Below the pieces are notes generated by a model. It saw only the letters and a list, made by a program, of their open reading frames with translations, did not search any database and was not told where the DNA came from. From NCBI GenBank assembly GCA_046542355.1, contig JBKHBN010000007.1, positions 1 through 64,000 on the forward strand: a stretch of DNA of 64,000 bases, given 5' to 3'. Positions 25,034 to 34,303 of this stretch are shown here, piece after piece (positions within the stretch are counted from its first letter, which is position 1; every line of letters starts with the position of its first letter). This DNA comes from UBA1672 sp046542355 (lineage in GTDB: Bacteria; Pseudomonadota; Alphaproteobacteria; Micavibrionales; Micavibrionaceae). Made by a program: the position numbers and the translations under genes.

Positions 25034-26077
25034 ATGAATGGTGGAAGTATACGGTACAATGATCCGGATGGGTGGCGCAATCTGATAGAGGTTAGCGATC
25101 GTTTTTCGCCGCATGTGCGTGATCTTGTTGAGCGAACTCTTGATGAATTTTGGTCTTTTTCTCAAGGACAAGAGCTTTTGGTGCAGGCTGCAACTTTTCA
25201 TGTCGGTGAAGGAAAGTTTCCTATTGATCCAGGTATGAGAAACTCTGGTTGGGCAAAAGGGGTCAAAATAACTGACCAGGATGATACAAGATATTTTGCA
25301 CCAGATGGCAGAATACAGCAAATGCCAATACAGCGTATAATTTGTCATGAATTAAGACACGCACAGGATGGAACAAATGTTACGAGAAGCCATGAAGACG
25401 TAGCCGTTGATTTTGTGGATAATTTTATGGCCGAGCACTATAATCTTCCATTAAGACGCGAATACGATAATTTCGGTTATGGAGGCACGCCTGCGTGGGA
25501 GATAGCACAGTTTAGGGGGAGTGTTCGTTCTTATGTACCCGCTGCTTATTATGAGACGATTAAACCGGGCATTGTTTCCGTTAGTAGGGATTTGATAAAC
25601 CAGTCAGATCATTTTGAGGTGGTTGGGGCTGGTCATAAAACTCAAATGGTTGAGCGTGCTTTACAATCTCTGTGTAATACGCACCCTGATCTTGTTCAGA
25701 GGGCATCGGATCTGTCTGCGGGTGGAAAAATTCATTTTCAGGTCGGTCATAGTATGAAAGCGGGTGTTGATGAATACGGGCGCAGTATTATCGAGATTCA
25801 GCCCCAAAATCTTGATGAAAGGTTTTTGCAAAACGGTCTTCCTAACGCTTTGGATAGAGTGTTGCAGGCTCTAGAGCGGCGGCATCATTCTTCGCTTGAT
25901 ATGGGTGCAGAACATAGCGGCGCGGCTGTTCTTGAAGAGCTTATGGGTGGTGATGATGCTGTGGCGGCCGGTCATAGGGGATTGTTGGAAGAAGCGGGTT
26001 TTGATATGGCGCAGGTTGCCTCTTTGGATGGTGCTAGTGCCCAGATGGATGTGTCTGTGCAGGCTCCGCGTGTTTAA
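25034..26077 (+). CDS. Unknown protein with zincin-like HELRH motif
   Basis: A 347-residue protein from ATG 25034, since the frame upstream enters the preceding terminator. Residues 105-109 are HELRH in RIICHELRHAQDG, the HExxH zinc signature of many metallopeptidases. HEDVAVDFVDNFMAEHY follows within 15 residues and offers acidic third-ligand candidates. The layout loosely recalls M91/NleD-type effector proteases, a weak resemblance. No signal peptide or membrane segment. The C-terminal ~60 residues are Ala/Gly/Asp-rich and flexible, as in some secreted substrates. Ribosome-binding site not evident. Given DotA-like genes in the window, a translocated effector is conceivable but unproven. Confidence 0.6.
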   Translation: MNGGSIRYNDPDGWRNLIEVSDRFSPHVRDLVERTLDEFWSFSQGQELLVQAATFHVGEGKFPIDPGMRNSGWAKGVKITDQDDTRYFAPDGRIQQMPIQRIICHELRHAQDGTNVTRSHEDVAVDFVDNFMAEHYNLPLRREYDNFGYGGTPAWEIAQFRGSVRSYVPAAYYETIKPGIVSVSRDLINQSDHFEVVGAGHKTQMVERALQSLCNTHPDLVQRASDLSAGGKIHFQVGHSMKAGVDEYGRSIIEIQPQNLDERFLQNGLPNALDRVLQALERRHHSSLDMGAEHSGAAVLEELMGGDDAVAAGHRGLLEEAGFDMAQVASLDGASAQMDVSVQAPRV

Positions 26078-26426
26078 TCATATTTTGTGTGTTTTATTCT
26101 CATCCACGAGCGATATAGGGCTGCGGGGCATTTTTTTGTTGCAAAATTTTTGTGATAATGGTTTTCTGGAAAAGTTATGATTAGTCGTATTTGTGAGCAT
26201 GACAGAGTAGGGAAAAGCGCGTTGGACGATGCGCCTTTTGTCTTTGTGTGTGCGGCAGCGGCAGCAGCGGCGGGCGGCGCCCGCATAAAATAGCCCATAG
26301 CGCGAAAGAGCTGCGCGATCTGATAAAATTCCTTAAAAATGAAGATTTTAACAAATATAAGAGCAGGGAATGTGTGCCTTTGGCGAGGATTCATATGTTT
26401 CCCTTGATGTTTACTTTAATAAAGAT
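26078..26426. other. Leader region of the aminotransferase gene
   Basis: About 350 bases with no full-size gene. They contain a 38-codon frame with seven Ala codons in a row (26177-26293), a strong GC hairpin over its end (26270-26284), and a weaker AT-rich inverted repeat (TAAAAT...ATTTTA) near 26323-26350. The order (short peptide, strong hairpin, second hairpin, biosynthetic gene) recalls an attenuator, though the last hairpin lacks a clear T run. Confidence 0.4.
26177..26293 (+). CDS. Possible leader peptide with seven consecutive Ala codons
   Basis: ATG 26177 opens a 38-residue frame ending at TAG 26291-26293. It ends FVFVC, seven Ala, then GGARIK. The weak ribosome-binding site GGAAAAG lies just upstream. 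The Ala-Gly-Gly-Ala-Arg codons form a perfect hairpin, GCGGGC-GGC-GCCCGC (26270-26284). Ribosome stalling in the Ala run would change the fold of the RNA ahead of the aminotransferase gene. A chance GCN-rich run is the alternative. Confidence 0.35.
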   Translation: MISRICEHDRVGKSALDDAPFVFVCAAAAAAAGGARIK

Positions 26427-27791
26427 ATGAGAATAATAATGAGTTTTTTAGAAACCACTGAAACATTAACGATTGATCCTGAGACTATTTTGGATAATGG
26501 GTCGCGGTGTCTGGCGCAGTTGGCTGGAAATGTTGCTTCACCTTTCGATATGACGCAGATGCAGGGCATTGCGCGTTCGTTGCAGTATGTTAAGGCTACG
26601 GATCGTGATGCGCCCCTTGAGCATCTGGAGCGTAAATTTAATCCGGTTCTCCATGCACTTACAGCCAATCCCGGGGCACAGATGATGGATTATGCGCGTG
26701 GGAAGCAAGATATTATTGCGCTGGGGCAAGGTGAGGGTGATTCTCCTACGCCTGATTTTATTTGTGAAGCTGCGGTGCAGGCGATGCGCAGCGGATCGAC
26801 ATTTTACGGACCGGTGTTGGGTATCCCTGATCTGCGGCAAGGTCTGTCGGATTATTATGGCCGGATTTATGATCTTTATATTCCCATGGAGCGCGTTTTT
26901 GTGACAGCTTCGGGATCTACGGCGATGCATTTATCTTTGGCAGCGCTTGTCGGTAAGGGTGATGACGTGGTTGCGGTGACGCCAATCTGGAAAAATCTCC
27001 TTGGGGCGGTTGAGTTAACGCAGGCTAACACACGGCAGGTTTCGCTGGAATATGATGATCAAAGCGATGAGTGGACGCTGGATCTGGACAAGCTGTTTTC
27101 CGCTGTGACAAAACGTACACGGGTGATTTTAATGGTTAGTCCCTCTAATCCGACGGGGTGGGTGGCTTCGCATGAAGAGATCCGCGCTATTCTTGATTTT
27201 GCGCGGGAGCGCGGGATCTGGGTTTTGGCCGATGAGGTTTATAGCCGGCTTGTATATGATGGCGTGCGGGCGCCCAGTTTTCTTGATGTAGCGCGGGAAG
27301 ATGATTTGTTGCTTGTGGTTAACAGCTTTTCCAAGGCTTATGCCATGACGGGCTGGCGTCTGGGATGGATTGTTGGCCCACCAATTGCTGAGGAAAAGAT
27401 CAGAGATGTTGCCTTGTATAATAATTTATGCCTTCCCTCATTTGCGCAGTTTGGCGCGATGGCGGCGCTTGAGCGTGGGGAGGATTTTATCAGGAAGCAG
27501 CTTGATTTGTGGCGCTCTAATCGTGATCTTGTTGTTGAACGGTTTAAGAAAATGGGCAATGTTCGTATGTCTTATCCGAAAAGCACGTTTTATGCTTTTT
27601 TCAAGGTTGAGGGCGAGGATGATTGTATTGCCTTGACCATGCGCCTGATTGATGAGGCCGGTGTTTTGCTCTCTCCGGGGATTGCATTTGGTAAAGAGGC
27701 CAAAGGATATTTGCGTTTGTGCTTTGCTGTGTCGGAAGAACGTTTGAGTGAGGCGCTTGACCGGATTGAAAAGGTGCTTGAAAGCCGTTAA
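26427..27791 (+). CDS. PLP-dependent aminotransferase, class I/II
   Basis: A 454-residue enzyme of aspartate-aminotransferase fold. Start is ATG 26427 or 26439; both have weak ribosome-binding sites. Signatures are LGQGEGDSPTPDF, TASGSTAMHLSLAALVGKGD, SPSNPTGWV, LADEVYSRLVYDG and SFSKAYAMTGWRLGW with the PLP-binding Lys at 303. It transfers amino groups between an amino acid and a 2-oxo acid; substrate cannot be read from sequence. About 75 extra N-terminal residues precede the usual start of the fold. It is followed 41 bp later by the SpoU methylase gene. The possible Ala leader peptide upstream hints at alanine-linked control. Confidence 0.88.
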   Translation: MRIIMSFLETTETLTIDPETILDNGSRCLAQLAGNVASPFDMTQMQGIARSLQYVKATDRDAPLEHLERKFNPVLHALTANPGAQMMDYARGKQDIIALGQGEGDSPTPDFICEAAVQAMRSGSTFYGPVLGIPDLRQGLSDYYGRIYDLYIPMERVFVTASGSTAMHLSLAALVGKGDDVVAVTPIWKNLLGAVELTQANTRQVSLEYDDQSDEWTLDLDKLFSAVTKRTRVILMVSPSNPTGWVASHEEIRAILDFARERGIWVLADEVYSRLVYDGVRAPSFLDVAREDDLLLVVNSFSKAYAMTGWRLGWIVGPPIAEEKIRDVALYNNLCLPSFAQFGAMAALERGEDFIRKQLDLWRSNRDLVVERFKKMGNVRMSYPKSTFYAFFKVEGEDDCIALTMRLIDEAGVLLSPGIAFGKEAKGYLRLCFAVSEERLSEALDRIEKVLESR

Positions 27792-27832
27792 AAAGTTCTT
27801 TGTCAGGAGTTATCTCAGGGAGCTTTAAGATT

Positions 27833-28375
27833 ATGCGCGGCTATTTTGGTGTTGGTGTTGAAAATATAAGTAAAGAACAAAATGTTGGAACGATTGTGCG
27901 CTCTGCCTATTCATTTGGAGCCAGTTTCTTTTTTTCCATCCAGCCCGGTCTTGATATTAATGCTTTGCGCGTGAGTGATACTTCTGATGCGTTCGATCAT
28001 TTGCCCTATTATCAGTATGATATGGCTGAGGCATTTGCTCTTCCTATGGATTGTACGCTTGTTGGGGTTGAGCTTGTAGAAGAGGCGGTGGAGCTGCCGA
28101 GTTTTCGTCACCCGCGCCGCGCTGCTTACATTTTAGGGCCGGAGATGGGCAGTTTGTCTTCTCCGGTTTTGGATCGGTGTCATCATGTGGTCAAGATTCC
28201 GATGAGCTTTTGCGTCAATGTCGGGGTTGCGGCTGCCATTATAATGTATGACCGGATGATCTCGATGGGGCGCTTTGCCGAGCGTCCTGTGCGTCCGGGC
28301 GGGCCTCTTGCCGAGGATGTTCTGGCACTCAGGAAGCCTAACAGCACTTTGCGCCGGAAAATCAAACGCAAGTGA
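27833..28375 (+). CDS. SpoU/TrmH-family RNA methyltransferase
   Basis: A 180-residue SPOUT enzyme; ATG 27833 has GGGAG about 10 bases upstream. The three family motifs are present: ENISKEQNVGTIVRSAYSFG (motif 1), YILGPEMGSLSSPVL (motif 2) and KIPMSFCVNVGVAAAIIMYD (motif 3). The trefoil knot binds SAM, and the family 2'-O-methylates rRNA or tRNA. The exact nucleotide is unknown. The C-terminal tail is basic (RRKIKRK). It lacks the extra L30e-like domain of larger members. Confidence 0.88.
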   Translation: MRGYFGVGVENISKEQNVGTIVRSAYSFGASFFFSIQPGLDINALRVSDTSDAFDHLPYYQYDMAEAFALPMDCTLVGVELVEEAVELPSFRHPRRAAYILGPEMGSLSSPVLDRCHHVVKIPMSFCVNVGVAAAIIMYDRMISMGRFAERPVRPGGPLAEDVLALRKPNSTLRRKIKRK

Positions 28376-28430
28376 GTGTTTGATTGCGCTGCACAACAAT
28401 TAGTGGCGGGTAAGTGCTCAATTAAACTAG

Positions 28431-28492
28431 ACCCCTGTTTTTTTTGTTATTACTATCTCGAGATACGTACAGACTATTTGATCTACAGGGGT
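28431..28492 (+). promoter_or_regulatory. Leader hairpin before glutamate dehydrogenase gene
   Basis: ACCCCTGT (28431-28438) is perfectly complementary to ACAGGGGT (28485-28492). The purine-rich AGGGG that best resembles a ribosome-binding site for the ATG at 28504 lies in the second arm. Between the arms is the perfect 12-bp palindrome TATCTCGAGATA (28454-28465). Folded as RNA, the structure would hide the ribosome-binding site; as DNA, the palindrome could be an operator. Confidence 0.45.
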
Positions 28493-28503
28493 GAAGTATA
28501 ATC

Positions 28504-31500
28504 ATGACTAAAGCCAAGAAAAGCCTTGCTTCTTTAATAAAAGAAGCCGGAGATCTGTTGCCAGCAAGTGCGCAGGCGGGAACACAGAAAATGCTCGAGA
28601 TTATGGCCGGCAGTATTGTGCCGGGCGACCTTGAGTTTTTTGATGCCAATATTCTTAGCCAGATGGCCTTGTCGCATTGGGAAATGACACAACAGCGCCG
28701 GAAAGGAAAACCTGCGCTCAGGAGTTATTGTCCGCATGTTGAAGAGGGCAAATGTCGCAAGACTGTGATTGATATTGTCAGCGATGATATGGCGTTTTTG
28801 ATTGATTCGGTTGTGGCTGAGGTTAACAAGCATAATTTATTGATTGCTATTGTTATACATCCTTATACCTATGTGTCTTTTGATAAATCCGGAAAGATCA
28901 AGGATATTTGCGATAGTGGCAGTCAGGGCTATCATCGGCAATCGCATATTCATATTCAGATAGACAGCCAGTTTCCGCAAGAGGTTTGCGAGGCTCTGGA
29001 GACAGGTCTATATCAGGTTCTTGAAGATGTTTTTCATACCAATGTCGATTGGGAGAATATGCTGAACCGGATGAGCGATACGGTCGATGAGCTTAATAGT
29101 GCACGTACGGATTGCTCTGCTGCAGAAATCCATGAACATTGCGCTTTTCTTGATTATCTTGGTGACAGTAATTTCACTTTTCTCGGGTATCGGGAGTATA
29201 AGTTTACAAAACATAAGGGCGGGCTGAAGGGCAATATAGTTGCTGGTTCAGGTCTGGGTGTTTTGCGTGAGGATATTGAGCCTGCCTATATTTGTGATGA
29301 GCAAGAGGGATTGCCGCGCAATTTACAGGAGGCGGGGGCTATGCTTCCCCCTGTTTCTGTTTCCAAGACTGTACGTGTGTCTTCTGTTCACCGGTGTGTG
29401 CCGATGGATTGTATTTCAATCAAGACGTACGATGATAAGGGGCAGGTTGTCGGAGAGAAGATTTTTATCGGTTTGTTTACCTCTGTTACTTATTCGCGCA
29501 GTCTGGCGGATATTCCTTATTTACGTGAAAAGGTTAAGGAGGTTATGAAATTGTCGGGATATATTCCGGGATCTCATAATGCCCGTGCCTTGCGTCATAT
29601 TCTGGAGAAATATCCGCGCGATGAGCTGTTCCAGCTTGAAACGACGGATATTCTGGAAACAGGAAAGGCGATATTGCGTTTGCAGGAAAGGCAACGTATT
29701 GCCCTGTTTTTACGCAAAGGTCTGTTCGGGCGCTATATATCCTGCCTTGTTTTTGTGCCGCGTGATCGTTTCGGTACGCCTTTGCGTATTGCTATTCAGG
29801 AGATTCTCGAGGAAGAAACGGGAGGGCATTGTAATAATTTTTATACCAATATGGATGATACTGTTTTTACGCAAGTGATGTTTGTGTTGAGTGTTGTTGA
29901 CAATGATTTTCCCGAGATTGATGCGCAAAGTATTGAGAAGCGCCTTAGAGAAGTTGGCCAGACATGGCAAGAGCGCCTCACACAGGCTTTGATGGAAGCG
30001 GGATATGATGAAGGAGTGATTGTTGATTATCATCAGCGCTATGGTGAAGCTTTCCCTGCGTCATATGTGCTCGCGTATCGGGCGCGTCAGTGTGTTTATG
30101 ATATAGAGAGGGTTGAACAGGCGTACAGGAAGGAGCGCATTGTCCTTGATTTATATCGTCCGAAGGATGTTTCTTCAGAACGCGTACGATTGAAGATTTT
30201 TCACCTGGATCAGCCTGTTATGCTTTCGGATGTGATGCCAATTCTAGAGAATATGGGCATACGGGCTATTTCCGAGGTTCCTTATGAGGTGTCCCCGGCT
30301 GCTGAAGAGCGCTCTTTGTGGATTCACGACTTTTTATTGGAGACGCCCGAGTTTGACAAGGCTGTGGTTATTGATGATGTTAAAAGAAATTTTGGCCGCG
30401 CATTTGAGAAAATATGGTACAGGGAAGTTGAAGATGATGCGCTTAACCGTCTTGTTCTGGCTGCGGGTGCGACCTGGCAGGAAATCACAATATTGCGGGC
30501 TTATGTCCGGTATATTAAACAGCTTGGCTTTCCGTTTTCTCTTAGTTATATCGCTCAGGCGCTTGGGGCGCATCCAAAGGCTGCGGGCATCCTGATTGAC
30601 TTGTTTAAAGCCTATCATGATCCGGCCAATTCTCACCAATCCGATATACTGGTTGCGCAATCCAAGGACGCGATGGAACAGGAATTAAGCGCTGTTCATT
30701 CCAGTGACTTTGATAAGATATTACGTACGATTATGGATGTGATTGAGGCGACTATGCGTACGAATTATTTTCAATGCGGGACTGATGGCGCGTTGAAGGA
30801 TTATTTATCTTTTAAGTTTGACAGTGCTCAGGTTCCATTTATGCCCAAACCTGTGCCTTATCGCGAGGTTTTTGTTTATTCGCCGCGTATGGAAGGTGTT
30901 CATCTTCGCGGCGATAAGATTGCGCGCGGTGGCTTGCGATGGTCTGATCGTCATGAGGATTTCCGTACCGAGGTACTGGGTTTGATGAAGGCGCAGATGG
31001 TCAAGAATGCTGTGATTGTGCCGATGGGTTCGAAGGGCGGATTCGTAGTTAAAACGCCGAGTGATTCTCGTGAGGCGTACATGGAAGAAGGTGTTGCTTG
31101 TTATAAAACTTTTATTAGCGGCTTGCTCGATATTACCGATAACCAAAAAGGAGGGAAAATCATTCCGCCCAAAGATGTTGTCAGGCGCGATGGTGATGAT
31201 CCCTATCTGGTTGTTGCTGCGGATAAGGGTACGGCGACATTTTCCGATATTGCCAATGGATTGGCGCAGGAATATGGTTTTTGGCTTGGTGATGCGTTTG
31301 CATCGGGCGGTTCTGCGGGCTATGACCATAAAAAGATGGGCATTACCGCACGCGGCGCATGGGAGTCGGTGAAGCATCATTTCAGGCTTTTGGGGCATGA
31401 TACGCAAACGCAATCTTTTGATGTGGTTGGTATTGGCGACATGGGCGGTGATGTGTTTGGCAACGGCATGCTATTGTCGGAACACATACAGTTGGTCGGG

Positions 31501-33327
31501 GCGTTTAATCATATGCATATTTTCTGTGATCCAGATCCCGATATTGCTTTGTCTTATAAAGAACGTCAGCGCTTGTTTGATGGGGGTAAGGGCTGGGGTG
31601 ATTATGATACAGAGGTTTTGTCAAGTGGTGGCCGAATTTTCAAACGGAGTGAAAAGCTATTGAGCTTGACGCCGCAAATCAAGGAAAGATTTGATCTTGA
31701 GAAAGATAAGGTTACACCGGAGGAGCTTATATCCGCTTTGTTGCGGGCACGTACGGATTTGTTGTGGTTTGGGGGAATTGGAACTTATATCAAGGCTTCC
31801 CGTGAAAGTAATGCGCAAGCTGACGATAAGGCGAATGATGCTGTACGTGTTGATGCTTCCCAGGTGCGTGCACGCGTGATTGGAGAGGGCGCCAACCTAG
31901 CCTTGACCCTGCTTTCGCGTGTTGAGCTGGCCAAGAGAGGGGTTTCTTTGAATACTGACTTTATCGATAATTCGGCAGGTGTGGATTCGTCTGATCATGA
32001 AGTGAATATCAAGATATTGCTGCGGGATGTGATGGCGCAAAAAAGCCATGATATGGATATCAAGGCGCGTAATGCCTTGCTTGAGCAGATGACAGATGAG
32101 GTTGCGGCGCATGTTTTACAGCATAATTATCAGCAGGCACAAGCTGTTTCGATGATTGAAAGCCGGGCTCACGCTGATTTACCTTCGCATGAGGCTTTTA
32201 TTCAGTATCTTGAGCGTGAACAGGGGGTAAGCCGGAAGCTTGAGGGGTTGCCTGACAGTGAAGAGATTGAGAAACGTTCGCGCGAGGGGCGGGGGCTGAC
32301 GCGTCCGGAATTATGCAGTTTGCTGGCCTACGCCAAGATTGATTTAACCAAAGCTTTGCTGGCTTCGGATATTCCGGATAATGCCAAGATGAATTACTGG
32401 GTTCTTGATTATTTTCCGAACGTTCTTGCTGAACGCTATGAAAAGGAAATATTACGGCATCGACTCAAGCGTGAGATTATTGCAACCATGATCGCAAATT
32501 CGATGATTGATCGTATGGGCATAACCTTTTTGCCATCAATGATGGATAGTGCTTCTGCGGGTATTAAGGACGTTATGGAAGCTTATCTGATTACCAGAGA
32601 TGTGTTCGGTCTTCGGCATTTATGGCGGGCTTTGGACGATGTTAATGGACATATTTCGGCGCAGATGAAGCTTCAGATTCTCAAGGATATTTCGTCTCTG
32701 GCAGAGCGCGGTATATCATGGTTTCTGACCCGGCTTGGGCGAGATATGGATATTGATGCGGATGTTGAGGAGTTCCGTGTTGGAGTTAAGAGCCTGATTG
32801 AGAATATTGATTCTCTGGTAACGAAGGATCTGAAACTGCTTATTGAAAAGCGTAAGAAGGATATGATAGATAAAGGGCTTTGTGAAGATGTGGCGCGTTA
32901 TGTTGCGGTTATTCCGGCTTTATCCTGTGCGTGTGATATTATTCGCATGGCAAAGGAGCATGATGTTGCTTTTGATAAGACGGCGCGGGTTTATTATGAA
33001 GTGGGTGAACGTTTTCATGTGTACTGGATGCGCCAGAAGGTTCGTGTTTTGCCGCGGGAAAATCGCTGGTTGAGCGAGGCGGCAGATGGTCTTCTTGAGC
33101 AGTTATATGCCTCTCAGGCCGGGATAACGCGCCGGGTTTTACGTGATCTGGATGATAAGAGCGTGGCGCTTGATGGTGATGCGCTGGTGGAACAATGGAT
33201 CGAGGGTCACAGAGGCCGCTTTGAGCAGGTTGACTTGCTGTACCGCGATATCGAGCATGCCGGGTCGCTTGATTTAACCATGCTTACTGTAGCGGAGCAG
33301 CGTTTGCGCGGTCTTTATGGCGGCTAA
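28504..33327 (+). CDS. NAD-specific glutamate dehydrogenase, large (180-kDa) type
   Basis: A 1,607-residue protein matching the large single-chain family (about 1,600). The N-terminal ~700 residues are regulatory and ACT-like. The catalytic core (~750-1230) has RGGLRWSDRHEDFRTEVLG (from about 808) and VPMGSKGGFVVK with the substrate lysine. It then has ANGLAQEYGFWLGDAFASGG and the NAD-binding VVGIGDMGGDVFGNGML. The C-terminal ~370 residues are helical. It deaminates glutamate to 2-oxoglutarate and ammonia with NAD+, serving glutamate catabolism. Its leader has a possible ribosome-site-masking hairpin. The gene is convergent with ubiA. Confidence 0.96.
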   Translation: MTKAKKSLASLIKEAGDLLPASAQAGTQKMLEIMAGSIVPGDLEFFDANILSQMALSHWEMTQQRRKGKPALRSYCPHVEEGKCRKTVIDIVSDDMAFLIDSVVAEVNKHNLLIAIVIHPYTYVSFDKSGKIKDICDSGSQGYHRQSHIHIQIDSQFPQEVCEALETGLYQVLEDVFHTNVDWENMLNRMSDTVDELNSARTDCSAAEIHEHCAFLDYLGDSNFTFLGYREYKFTKHKGGLKGNIVAGSGLGVLREDIEPAYICDEQEGLPRNLQEAGAMLPPVSVSKTVRVSSVHRCVPMDCISIKTYDDKGQVVGEKIFIGLFTSVTYSRSLADIPYLREKVKEVMKLSGYIPGSHNARALRHILEKYPRDELFQLETTDILETGKAILRLQERQRIALFLRKGLFGRYISCLVFVPRDRFGTPLRIAIQEILEEETGGHCNNFYTNMDDTVFTQVMFVLSVVDNDFPEIDAQSIEKRLREVGQTWQERLTQALMEAGYDEGVIVDYHQRYGEAFPASYVLAYRARQCVYDIERVEQAYRKERIVLDLYRPKDVSSERVRLKIFHLDQPVMLSDVMPILENMGIRAISEVPYEVSPAAEERSLWIHDFLLETPEFDKAVVIDDVKRNFGRAFEKIWYREVEDDALNRLVLAAGATWQEITILRAYVRYIKQLGFPFSLSYIAQALGAHPKAAGILIDLFKAYHDPANSHQSDILVAQSKDAMEQELSAVHSSDFDKILRTIMDVIEATMRTNYFQCGTDGALKDYLSFKFDSAQVPFMPKPVPYREVFVYSPRMEGVHLRGDKIARGGLRWSDRHEDFRTEVLGLMKAQMVKNAVIVPMGSKGGFVVKTPSDSREAYMEEGVACYKTFISGLLDITDNQKGGKIIPPKDVVRRDGDDPYLVVAADKGTATFSDIANGLAQEYGFWLGDAFASGGSAGYDHKKMGITARGAWESVKHHFRLLGHDTQTQSFDVVGIGDMGGDVFGNGMLLSEHIQLVGAFNHMHIFCDPDPDIALSYKERQRLFDGGKGWGDYDTEVLSSGGRIFKRSEKLLSLTPQIKERFDLEKDKVTPEELISALLRARTDLLWFGGIGTYIKASRESNAQADDKANDAVRVDASQVRARVIGEGANLALTLLSRVELAKRGVSLNTDFIDNSAGVDSSDHEVNIKILLRDVMAQKSHDMDIKARNALLEQMTDEVAAHVLQHNYQQAQAVSMIESRAHADLPSHEAFIQYLEREQGVSRKLEGLPDSEEIEKRSREGRGLTRPELCSLLAYAKIDLTKALLASDIPDNAKMNYWVLDYFPNVLAERYEKEILRHRLKREIIATMIANSMIDRMGITFLPSMMDSASAGIKDVMEAYLITRDVFGLRHLWRALDDVNGHISAQMKLQILKDISSLAERGISWFLTRLGRDMDIDADVEEFRVGVKSLIENIDSLVTKDLKLLIEKRKKDMIDKGLCEDVARYVAVIPALSCACDIIRMAKEHDVAFDKTARVYYEVGERFHVYWMRQKVRVLPRENRWLSEAADGLLEQLYASQAGITRRVLRDLDDKSVALDGDALVEQWIEGHRGRFEQVDLLYRDIEHAGSLDLTMLTVAEQRLRGLYGG

Positions 33328-33361
33328 ACTGTCAGGCTCTAAAGGCGCTTGAAGGCTTTTG

Positions 33362-34303
33362 TTATAAACATGCCAAAAGTGTTAGCATGCCGGCGTTTTT
33401 GTTGGCTCTGAAGATGTGCAGTGAGCTTTCCTGATCCTCCGGCTTCCATTTATATAGCTGCCAGATGAAGTGAGCGCTTAAAAGTGCAAGAAGCGCGGTT
33501 GTGTAGAGTGTTATTCCTTTGGGCGAAATATATAAGGCAAGGCTTATAGCCGCGATATGCAGGACAAAAAAGCCGGTAACCCATTTTTTGCTGTTAGAGC
33601 CAAAACGCAGAGCCGTTGATTTTATACCGATTTTCAGATCATCGGTGATATCTTGATGGGCGTATATGGTGTCATAACCCAGTGTCCAGACTATCCCGCC
33701 GATATACAAGACCCATGCCGGTGCTGCCAGAGAGCCGGTTATCGCACTCCAGCCCATGAGCGTGCCAAGATTGAATGTTAATCCTAAAAAGGCCTGTGGC
33801 CACCATGTTATGCGTTTCATTAGTGGATAAACAATAATTAAGGGCAGGCTAATAATGCCTAATGTGATCGTGGTTGTGTTCAATTGCATCAGGATGGCAA
33901 GGCCTGTGGCCAGCAAGAAAAGAAGTAGCGTAAGTGCTTGTTTGGTGCCTATTGTTCCGCTGGCGATTGGGCGTGATTTTGTGCGCTTGACTTTCTGGTC
34001 AATATCGCGATCCCACAGATCATTGATGATACATCCGGCAGCGCGCATGGTTATTGCACCTAAAAAGAATAGCGTGCTTATGTATAGTGTTTTTGCATCG
34101 ATGTTTTTTAGGCCGCCAGAGGCCAGCGCGATGCCCCATAGTCCCGGTAGTAATAGTAGCCAGATGCCAATGGGGCGATCAAGCCGTATGGCATATGCGT
34201 AAGGTTTTAGTTGCTGCGGGATGGTTTTTTCTATCCATACTGTTTTTTTGATATCGGTATGTTCTTTATTATTCAGTGTTTTAGTGTTAAGTGTATCGTC
34301 CAT
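33362..34303 (-). CDS. ubiA: 4-hydroxybenzoate polyprenyltransferase
   Basis: A 313-residue inner-membrane protein with about eight helices. The first Asp-rich motif is NDLWDRDIDQKVKRTKSRP (N94, D95, D98, D100, D102). The second is DTIYAHQDITDDLKIG. These bind Mg2+ and the polyprenyl diphosphate. It attaches the isoprenoid chain to 4-hydroxybenzoate in ubiquinone synthesis. Residues 1-35 are an unusually long polar N-terminus. The start codon shares CATG with the divergent rsmE start, so neither gene has a separate upstream region. Confidence 0.95.
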   Translation of the reverse strand: MDDTLNTKTLNNKEHTDIKKTVWIEKTIPQQLKPYAYAIRLDRPIGIWLLLLPGLWGIALASGGLKNIDAKTLYISTLFFLGAITMRAAGCIINDLWDRDIDQKVKRTKSRPIASGTIGTKQALTLLLFLLATGLAILMQLNTTTITLGIISLPLIIVYPLMKRITWWPQAFLGLTFNLGTLMGWSAITGSLAAPAWVLYIGGIVWTLGYDTIYAHQDITDDLKIGIKSTALRFGSNSKKWVTGFFVLHIAAISLALYISPKGITLYTTALLALLSAHFIWQLYKWKPEDQESSLHIFRANKNAGMLTLLACL

